A stretch of 29,181 bases of DNA from VBAS01 sp035292525 (lineage in GTDB: Bacteria; Bacteroidota; Bacteroidia; Chitinophagales; Chitinophagaceae): contig DATDPZ010000129.1 of the NCBI GenBank assembly GCA_035292525.1, positions 1-29,181 on the forward strand, in the 5' to 3' direction. Every line of letters starts with the position of its first letter. The stretch's first letter is position 1. The notes beneath the pieces were generated by a model, which was given only the letters and a program-made list of their open reading frames with translations, did no database searches and was not told the DNA's origin. The translations under genes were made by a program, and so were the position numbers. This document shows, in pieces, positions 1 to 6,437 of the stretch.

Positions 1-2739
1 AAACGTTACAAAGGTGAGATCTATTACGACCTGGATAATCTTGCCACCCTTTTCTCCGCTATAAAACGTGAAGGATGGTCTGAAGACTGGCTCCTTGAAA
101 AAATTGATGAATACACCACAGAGATCCTTCCGGAAACGGATGGATTGTATAATAAACGTGAAAAGAAAAAAGGAAATTTTGTCCTCACTCAAAAAGGAAA
201 AGAGGAAGTGGAAAGGATGGAAAAACTGAAAGCAGCCATACAGGCATTTGAACCTTACCAGGAAATTCTTCATGAAAATCACCGGTACGATTATGACGAT
301 ATGATCACCTGGGTGATCAGTTTGTTTGAAAACAACCCGGATATATTATTGAACTACCAGGAACAATTGCAATATATCCTGGTAGATGAATACCAGGATA
401 CCAGTGGTACACAAAACAGGATCGTAGAGCTGCTCATCAGTTTCTGGCAGGATGAAAAACCAAACCTGTTTGTAGTGGGTGATGATGACCAGAGTATTTA
501 CCGTTTCCAGGGCGCCAACCTGAAAAACATGATGAGCCTGGCAGAAAAATTTGAAAAAGACCTTGTAAAAGTAGTGTTGACAGAAAACTACAGGAGTGTG
601 CAGCCCATTTTGGATGCTGCCAGGCATTTGATAGAAAATAATGAACAGCGGCTGGTAAAGCAATACAAAGACTTAACCAAAGAACTTACTACTGCCAATC
701 CTGATTTAAAAGGACTGGAAATTTTTCCTGAAATCAATATTTATGAAAATGAGTTTTCTGAAAATGTACATATTGCAAATGCTGTAAAAAAACTGGTTGA
801 CGTTGGCGTGAACCCAGGAAAGATTGCAATCCTTTACAAAGAACACCGTTTTGGTGATGAACTGTTGAAATTTTTACAATTACTGCAAGTCCCGTTTTAT
901 GTAAAAAGATCGGTGGACCTGCTGAAAGATCATTTCATCAGTAAGATCCTGAACATCATCCGGTACACGGTTGCAGAATTAGATACCCCCTTTAGTGGCG
1001 AACCGCTGCTGTTTGAAATATTACATTACGATTTTTTCAGGATCACTCCTTTCCGCATCGCTACCATTTGTAATGAAACAGCAGGTAACAGAAAAAAAGA
1101 TTTTGCCGATTCCCTGCGTGGTTACCTGAACCAGCTATCCGAATCCAATAAATCAACTCTTTTTTCCAATGACGAACAAACAGGCGAACTGGTAAAAGTT
1201 TTTACCGTGTTAGAATCACTGCAGAAAGAAGTATATAATAAACCGATTCAACAGTGGTTTGAACTACTGATCAATGAAGCAGGCATACTGGCTTACATCA
1301 TGCAACAGGAAGATGAAAAATCCTGGTTGCTGAATAAACTCACCTGCCTCTTTGATTTTATAAAAGACGAAACACACCGCCAGCCAGCTATCAGCCTGAA
1401 ACAACTGATGCAACAGATAGACCTGATGCAGGAAAATAACCTGAGCCTTGAACTGGTACAAACTACCGGCAGTGAAACCGGGGTGAACCTGCTCACCTGC
1501 CACGGCAGTAAAGGACTTGAATTTGAATATGTGTTTTTGATAAATGCCCGGAATGATGTATGGGAAGGAAAGAGAAAAATCAACAGGGGATTCCGGCTGC
1601 CGCCCAATGTTTTTGACCAGGATACAGCAGCCGAAAAAACGGAAGAATTACGCCGCTTGTTTTTTGTTTCTGTGACAAGAGCAGAAAAACATTTATCCAT
1701 TTCTTATCCCAAAATGAAAAATGATGGCAGTTTACTGGAGCCGTCACAATTTATTGAAGAAATGAGGTTACCCATGGAACTGACTGCCAAGCTGATCAAC
1801 CTCTCAACAGAACAAAAAAATCATTTTGCCGCTTTACGTTTTGGCATTGTACAGAAACCGGTACTGCAACAAGCGGAAAAAGATTATATAGAACGATTGC
1901 TTGGAAATTTTGTAATGAACGTAACGGCACTCAATAATTATCTCGACTGCCCTTTGCGTTTCTATTATCACAACCTGGTCAGGGTACCTGCTGCTAAAAG
2001 CGAAGCAGCGGCATTTGGTACCGCCGTGCATGAAGCCCTCAGCGATTTCATTAACCACATGATGCAACACGGGAAAATTTATCCGGGAAAAGAATTTCTT
2101 ATTCAGCGATACCTGTTCCATCTGAACAGTGAACGGGAAGTTTTCACAAAGGAAAGCATTGCCCGTTACATTGAACATGGAGAGAAGATACTGACAAAAT
2201 ATTTTGACAAATACTACTCCCCGGCTCCCGAAGGCGATTTCATCCTGACAGAATACCCGCTGACCAAAGTAGTGATGAATAATATTCCGCTGAAAGGATT
2301 CACGGATAAAATACAATTCTGGAAAAATGATATTGTGATTACCGATTTTAAGACAGGTGTAGTTGAAAAAGCAAAACGCCGGGGAGAGTTTTTATTGCCC
2401 GGTCAGAAAGAGGATAAACCACACGGAGGAAATTACTGGCGGCAGGCTGTTTTTTATAAAATACTTGTGGACAACCTGCCGGGGAAAAACTGGAAAGTAC
2501 TGCATACGCAATTTGATTTTGTAGAACCCAACAGCAAAGACGAGTTTGATATAGAAAGATTGGATATTTCTACAGAAGAAACAGAGCTGGTAAAACAACA
2601 AATAATAAACACCTGGGAGCAGATACAACAACATAATTTTTATACCGGTTGTGGCAAACCCGAATGTGATTGGTGCAATTTTGTCAAAGACAACAAACTT
2701 TATCTCCGCCTGGAAGAAGAAGAACCTGTAGAAATATGA
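1..2739 (+). CDS. UvrD/PcrA-like helicase fused to PD-(D/E)XK nuclease (5' end outside window)
   Basis: The frame is open from the first base, so the gene is cut by the window edge; the Walker A motif and true start lie upstream. Superfamily 1A helicase motifs follow in order: VDEYQDT (Walker B, near 385), GDDDQSIYRFQGA (III), LTENYRS (IV), LLTCHGSKGLEF (V, near 1490) and LRRLFFVSVTRAEKHL (VI, near 1650). The last third is a RecB/AddB/Cas4-type nuclease: GFTDKI and VITDFKTG (near 2340) carry the catalytic D and DxK. One cysteine at 1948 plus a C-x4-C-x2-C set at 2650-2676 are placed like the four ligands of the AddB Fe-S cluster. By family knowledge such fusions process double-strand breaks or act as AdnB/AddB-like subunits. 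Which complex it belongs to cannot be told here. Confidence 0.93.
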   Translation, partial: KRYKGEIYYDLDNLATLFSAIKREGWSEDWLLEKIDEYTTEILPETDGLYNKREKKKGNFVLTQKGKEEVERMEKLKAAIQAFEPYQEILHENHRYDYDDMITWVISLFENNPDILLNYQEQLQYILVDEYQDTSGTQNRIVELLISFWQDEKPNLFVVGDDDQSIYRFQGANLKNMMSLAEKFEKDLVKVVLTENYRSVQPILDAARHLIENNEQRLVKQYKDLTKELTTANPDLKGLEIFPEINIYENEFSENVHIANAVKKLVDVGVNPGKIAILYKEHRFGDELLKFLQLLQVPFYVKRSVDLLKDHFISKILNIIRYTVAELDTPFSGEPLLFEILHYDFFRITPFRIATICNETAGNRKKDFADSLRGYLNQLSESNKSTLFSNDEQTGELVKVFTVLESLQKEVYNKPIQQWFELLINEAGILAYIMQQEDEKSWLLNKLTCLFDFIKDETHRQPAISLKQLMQQIDLMQENNLSLELVQTTGSETGVNLLTCHGSKGLEFEYVFLINARNDVWEGKRKINRGFRLPPNVFDQDTAAEKTEELRRLFFVSVTRAEKHLSISYPKMKNDGSLLEPSQFIEEMRLPMELTAKLINLSTEQKNHFAALRFGIVQKPVLQQAEKDYIERLLGNFVMNVTALNNYLDCPLRFYYHNLVRVPAAKSEAAAFGTAVHEALSDFINHMMQHGKIYPGKEFLIQRYLFHLNSEREVFTKESIARYIEHGEKILTKYFDKYYSPAPEGDFILTEYPLTKVVMNNIPLKGFTDKIQFWKNDIVITDFKTGVVEKAKRRGEFLLPGQKEDKPHGGNYWRQAVFYKILVDNLPGKNWKVLHTQFDFVEPNSKDEFDIERLDISTEETELVKQQIINTWEQIQQHNFYTGCGKPECDWCNFVKDNKLYLRLEEEEPVEI

Positions 2740-2850
2740 AATGCTTGAAATCCTGCTTTGTTTTTCAAAGAACTTAACACCTTAAAGGCTGAATATAAAA
2801 AGTTGACAGATTATTGGCTATCCCTTTACAGGCAAATGCCATAAACCCGT

Positions 2851-2858
2851 TAAGTTTG
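2851..2858 (+). promoter_or_regulatory. Possible Bacteroidota -7 box
   Basis: TAAGTTTG matches the TAnnTTTG -7 consensus about 75 bases before the Ig-like lipoprotein gene. No TTG is seen at the proper -33 distance, so this is a weak call. Nothing else recognisable lies in the 192-base gap 2740-2931. Confidence 0.3.
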
Positions 2859-2931
2859 CAGGCTAAAAGCCAAACATCAGAATAGTCAACCGATTCTTTT
2901 AGAAAACTAATCAACGGGCATTTATTATTTC

Positions 2932-4350
2932 ATGAAAAAAATCATTCTTTCCTTCTTTCTCTTTTTTTTAATCCTGCAGGGTATGCTCCTTTCTCCCGGT
3001 TGTGCCAATATTATTCCGCCAACCGGTGGTGACAGGGATTCTCTTCCTCCTGTATTGATACAAGCAAATCCACCAAATGGCACAAAAGAGTTTAAAGCTA
3101 AATCAGTCACTTTTACTTTTGATGAGTATGTAGAGCTGCAGGGCTTACAGGAAAACCTGATTGTTTCTCCCACCCTGGAATCTTTTCCGGTTGTAAATTC
3201 AAAACTAAAAACAGTTACCTTAAAAATGCCGGATGTGCTGGAGCCCAATACAACCTATGCTTACAATTTTGGTAAGTCAATCAGGGATATTAATGAAGGA
3301 AATGTGCTGAAAAATTTTACTTACATTTTTTCTACCGGTAGCATCATTGATACGCTGGAGTTTTCGGGGAAAGTATTACTGGCAGAAACGGGAGGTACAG
3401 ACAGTACACTTATTGTGATGCTTCACCACAACGGAGAAGATTCTGCTGTTATCAAAGAAAACCCCCGGTATGTAACTACTTTGGACAGCAGTGGTAATTT
3501 TCGCTTTCAGCATCTTGCTGCAGGTACCTATTATGCTTATGCATTAAAAGATGATACCCGGTCCCGCCGCTATTTATCAGAAGGCCAGTTATTCGGATTT
3601 TCGGATGAACCGGTATATGTAAGTCCCGATCCCATACCCCTTACGCTATATGCATACATTGAAAAAAAAGATGCCGGTACTTCTTCTTCTTTATCCTTAA
3701 ATCGTGGTGCAGTCAGCCGCCAGGATGCGGGAAAATTAAAATATACTACCAACATGGGTATTGGTCTGCTGGATATTACAAAAGATCTTATTATTTCCTT
3801 TGAACAGCCTCTTAGAAATTTTGATTCCAGCCTGTTGCTGTTCAGTACAGATTCTACTTTTATCCCAAACAAAAATTTTACCCTGGAGCTGGACAGCCTG
3901 CATAAAAAAATAACACTGAAAACTTCCTGGCTGCCGGGCACTCTTTATAACCTGGTCATTAACCAGGATTTTGCAGAAGATACTTTAGGAAACAAGTTAT
4001 CGAAAACAGATACTCTGAAAATTAATACCCGTAAACTCAGCGACTATGGTTCACTCAGGATCAATTTTTCCAATACAGATCTTTCAAAAAGCCCGGTTTT
4101 ATTTTTTTATTTAGGATCCCTGCAAATGGGTTCTTTCCCGCTTACCTCCTCTGTTTTTTATCAACCCCTATTCCTGCCCGGCGATTACGATTTAAGAATA
4201 CTCTTTGATGATAATAAGAATGGAAAATGGGATCCCGGTGAATTCTTTGAAAAACGAAAACAACCTGAAATCGTAAGACCAATAAAGACCAAACTGAATA
4301 TCCGGGTAAATATGGATAACGAATTTGACCTGGCAATGCCCGATAAATAA
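2932..4350 (+). CDS. Ig-like (Big_5 type) domain lipoprotein
   Basis: A predicted 472-residue exported lipoprotein. It starts MKK, has a hydrophobic stretch to about residue 22, then a lipobox-like LSPGC (Cys about 24), so it is probably lipid-anchored in the envelope. Residues about 38-135 look like the bacterial Ig-like/SbsA-type domain: a P-P-N-G-T segment, 'VTFTFDEYVEL', and the closing 'NFTYIFSTG'. The remainder is beta-rich with a second segment of this kind near residues 275-365 and a C-terminal 'FDDNKNGKWDPGEF' acidic loop that resembles a calcium-binding turn. This architecture is common and uncharacterised in Bacteroidota. It ends 61 bases before recR. Function is unknown; the family assignment is from sequence resemblance only. 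Confidence 0.85.
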   Translation: MKKIILSFFLFFLILQGMLLSPGCANIIPPTGGDRDSLPPVLIQANPPNGTKEFKAKSVTFTFDEYVELQGLQENLIVSPTLESFPVVNSKLKTVTLKMPDVLEPNTTYAYNFGKSIRDINEGNVLKNFTYIFSTGSIIDTLEFSGKVLLAETGGTDSTLIVMLHHNGEDSAVIKENPRYVTTLDSSGNFRFQHLAAGTYYAYALKDDTRSRRYLSEGQLFGFSDEPVYVSPDPIPLTLYAYIEKKDAGTSSSLSLNRGAVSRQDAGKLKYTTNMGIGLLDITKDLIISFEQPLRNFDSSLLLFSTDSTFIPNKNFTLELDSLHKKITLKTSWLPGTLYNLVINQDFAEDTLGNKLSKTDTLKINTRKLSDYGSLRINFSNTDLSKSPVLFFYLGSLQMGSFPLTSSVFYQPLFLPGDYDLRILFDDNKNGKWDPGEFFEKRKQPEIVRPIKTKLNIRVNMDNEFDLAMPDK

Positions 4351-4399
4351 CCCTGAAGAATAAAAGGAAAAGTGTCTGAAAGTTTTAAAGACGCTTCTC

Positions 4400-4407
4400 T
4401 ATCTTTG
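4400..4407 (+). promoter_or_regulatory. -7 box immediately before recR
   Basis: TATCTTTG fits TAnnTTTG and ends four bases before the recR ATG. If it is used, transcription would begin at or next to the start codon, giving a nearly leaderless message. No clear -33 TTG is present. Confidence 0.4.
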
Positions 4408-4411
4408 CCCC

Positions 4412-5050
4412 ATGCTATTTTCTTCTCAACTGCTGGAAAATGCCGTTAATGAATTTGCCAAACTTCCGGGCATTGGAAAAAAATCGGCTTTGAGGCTGGT
4501 CCTGCATTTGCTGAAACAATCTGAAAATGAAGTGCAGCATTTTAGTGAAGTGATCGCCAAAATGAGAAATGAAATAAAATTCTGTCATCGTTGTTTCAAT
4601 GTAGCGGATGGTGATATTTGTTCCATTTGTGCCAACTCCATGAGAAAGCAGGAAATTATTTGTGTAGTGGAAACTATCCGCGATGTAATCGCTATTGAAA
4701 GCACACAGCAATTCAATGGCACTTACCATGTGTTGGGTGGCGTCATTTCACCACTGGATGGGATTGGTCCCGATCAACTCAATATTACGGAATTGATTCA
4801 ACGGGTGCAAAAAGAAAAAACAGAAGAAGTCATATTCGCTTTAAACCCAAACATACAGGGCGATACAACCATTTATTATATTCAGAAAAAAATAGCCGCA
4901 GCCGGCGGCAGCGACATACATCTTAAACGCACTACCACCATTGCCCGTGGTATTTCCTTTGGCGGCGAGCTGGAATATGCAGATGAAATGACCCTGGCAA
5001 GAAGTTTACAGAATCGCCTCCCCGTGGAAAATTATGTCGGCAATAAATAG
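4412..5050 (+). CDS. recR: Recombination mediator protein RecR
   Basis: RecR (212 residues, usual length about 200) works with RecF/RecO to load RecA at single-stranded gaps. In order: an N-terminal helix-hairpin-helix segment (FAKLPGIGKKSALRLVLHLL), a zinc finger with Cys58, Cys61, Cys70 and Cys73, then a Toprim domain beginning 'IICVVE' with the 'YHVLGGVISPLDGIGP' loop, and the C-terminal 'TTIARGISFGGELEYADE' segment. The start fits the family: only a short stretch precedes the HhH motif. A -7 promoter box lies directly upstream, so the gene is probably transcribed on its own with little or no leader. Confidence 0.97.
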   Translation: MLFSSQLLENAVNEFAKLPGIGKKSALRLVLHLLKQSENEVQHFSEVIAKMRNEIKFCHRCFNVADGDICSICANSMRKQEIICVVETIRDVIAIESTQQFNGTYHVLGGVISPLDGIGPDQLNITELIQRVQKEKTEEVIFALNPNIQGDTTIYYIQKKIAAAGGSDIHLKRTTTIARGISFGGELEYADEMTLARSLQNRLPVENYVGNK

Positions 5051-5051
5051 A

Positions 5052-5082
5052 TTTGAACTTTGCTATTTACCCTTTAACTTTG
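5052..5082 (+). promoter_or_regulatory. Promoter of the metH locus
   Basis: TTTG (5052-5055), a 19-base spacer and TAACTTTG (5075-5082) match the Bacteroidota primary-sigma promoter exactly. The predicted start point near 5088-5090 leaves a leader of about 208 nucleotides before metH. Confidence 0.75.
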
Positions 5083-5120
5083 TGCTTCTGGCGGATTTGT
5101 TTATTGTTCGGCCGAATACA

Positions 5121-5278
5121 GAACTAATAAACGTTGAAAACTTCACTACAGTTTCCATTCGTTTATTCAGTTCAATGATTTTGATTTGTTAGTCAGTTAT
5201 GCTGCTGTCATCTTCTGTGTCGTCGAAGATCCTGGATTCAAGACATCCACCGGCAAGTCTGTTCAGCAGCATGCTAAC
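5121..5278 (+). promoter_or_regulatory. Structured 5' leader of metH (candidate cis-regulatory RNA)
   Basis: Two strong secondary-structure units fill the leader. Unit 1: 5121-5133 pairs with 5160-5173 over 13 base pairs with a single bulged C at 5168. Unit 2: the outer helix 5199-5207/5264-5272 (9 bp, perfect) can extend past a 3-base bulge through 5196-5198/5276-5278. It encloses hairpin 5210-5215/5225-5230 and hairpin 5233-5237/5245-5249 with a 7-base loop, giving a three-way junction. The outer helix ends 19 bases before the ATG, close enough to affect initiation. I do not see the B12 box of cobalamin riboswitches or the SAM-I core. The role is inference. Confidence 0.5.
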
Positions 5279-5297
5279 AGCTGAAAAATGTTAAATT

Positions 5298-6314
5298 ATG
5301 AGCATTCAACAGGAATTAGAAAAACGCATTCTCATTATTGATGGCGCCATGGGCACCATGATCCAGCGTTATAAATTAAGCGAAGCAGATTACCGTGGCG
5401 AACGATTTAAAGATTGGCCTACTGATGTTAAAGGCAATAATGATCTGCTTTCCCTGACGCAACCTCATATCATTAAAGAAATACATAAACAATACCTGGA
5501 AGCAGGTGCAGATATTATTGAAACCAATACGTTCAATGCACAAAAAATTTCTTTGGCCGATTACCAAATGGAAGACCTGGCATATGAAATAAACTTTGCT
5601 TCAGCAAATATTGCAAGAGATGCGGTAAAAGAATACCATTCGAAATACCAAATACCAAATACCAAATTTGTTGCAGGGGCCATTGGACCTATGAATAAAA
5701 CCCTGAGCTTATCACCGGATGTAAATAATCCGGCTTACCGTGCACTTACTTTTGATGAAGCAGTAACTGCCTATTATGAACAGGTAAAAGGATTAGCGGA
5801 AGGCGGCGTTGATCTGCTGTTGATAGAAACTATTTTTGATACACTGAATGCCAAGGCTGCAATTTTTGCAATTAAAAAATATTTCAAAAATATCAAAAAG
5901 ACCGGACTGCCAATCATGATCAGCGGTACTATCACCGATGCATCCGGAAGAACATTAAGCGGACAAACACTCGAAGCATTTTATACTTCAGTCATGCATG
6001 CCAATCCGATCAGTATCGGGTTGAACTGTGCTTTAGGTGCAAAAGAAATGCGGCCACATATTGAAGAACTGAGCCGGTTGGCTTCCTGTTATGTTTCTGC
6101 CTATCCCAATGCGGGGCTTCCCAATGCAATGGGTGAGTATGATGAACAACCCGAAGATACCAGCCATCACCTGGAAGAATGGGCCAAAGAAGGATTTGTA
6201 AATATATTAGGTGGTTGTTGTGGCACCACCCCAGCACATATCAGTCATATTACACAACATGTTAAAAATATAAAGCCAAGAAAATTACCGGAAGTGCTTG
6301 AAGAATTGACTTAA
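5298..6314 (+). CDS. metH: Methionine synthase, homocysteine-binding subunit (split MetH, N-terminal module)
   Basis: A stand-alone 338-residue S-methyltransferase module equivalent to the first module of E. coli MetH. It binds and activates homocysteine through a zinc thiolate; the ligands are Cys244 (GLNCALG) and Cys307-Cys308 (GGCCGTTP). Other family signatures are 'IIDGAMGTMIQRY' near the N-terminus, 'TNTFNAQKISLADY', 'LLIETIFDTLNAKAA' and 'ISGTITDASGRTLSGQT'. It ends with 'PRKLPE', where the single-chain enzyme would run on into the pterin module; that part is encoded from 6438. A heptamer repeat (5643-5667) encodes a variable loop. A promoter and long folded leader precede it, so the locus is probably one regulated operon. 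Confidence 0.95.
   Translation: MSIQQELEKRILIIDGAMGTMIQRYKLSEADYRGERFKDWPTDVKGNNDLLSLTQPHIIKEIHKQYLEAGADIIETNTFNAQKISLADYQMEDLAYEINFASANIARDAVKEYHSKYQIPNTKFVAGAIGPMNKTLSLSPDVNNPAYRALTFDEAVTAYYEQVKGLAEGGVDLLLIETIFDTLNAKAAIFAIKKYFKNIKKTGLPIMISGTITDASGRTLSGQTLEAFYTSVMHANPISIGLNCALGAKEMRPHIEELSRLASCYVSAYPNAGLPNAMGEYDEQPEDTSHHLEEWAKEGFVNILGGCCGTTPAHISHITQHVKNIKPRKLPEVLEELT
5643..5667 (+). repeat. In-gene heptamer repeat (AAATACC x3.5)
   Basis: Three complete AAATACC units and a partial AAAT lie inside the homocysteine-binding subunit gene. Because the unit is seven bases, gain or loss of one copy would shift the frame; the present three copies add exactly seven codons. Confidence 0.85.
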
Positions 6315-6344
6315 TGGTATTACTTTAGCCGATCGCAAACAACA

Positions 6345-6437
6345 ATGGAAAAAATACTTTTAGTACTGGCTATTCTGATACTTATCGTTAATAACTTCTC
6401 AACTATCCGCAATGTACTGGCTAAAAAGAGTACATAA
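6345..6437 (+). CDS. Small putative membrane protein between the two metH genes
   Basis: An ATG ORF of 30 codons whose TAA directly abuts the ATG of the large metH gene, with no base between. The product starts MEKILLVLAILILIVNN, a single strongly hydrophobic segment after a short charged N-terminus, and ends with a basic tail (LAKKST). This is the layout of a small single-pass membrane protein. The abutting stop/start suggests translational coupling to metH. I recognise no family. It could also be a chance ORF of a 123-base gap, but the clean hydrophobic profile and exact junction argue for a real or regulatory ORF. Confidence 0.45.
   Translation: MEKILLVLAILILIVNNFSTIRNVLAKKST

Noticed and set aside
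5089..5297. Cobalamin or SAM-I riboswitch, or a tRNA, in the metH leader
   Set aside because: The hallmark sequences (B12 box, SAM-I core) are not found. One hairpin has a T-arm-like look, but there is no acceptor or anticodon arm to make a tRNA.
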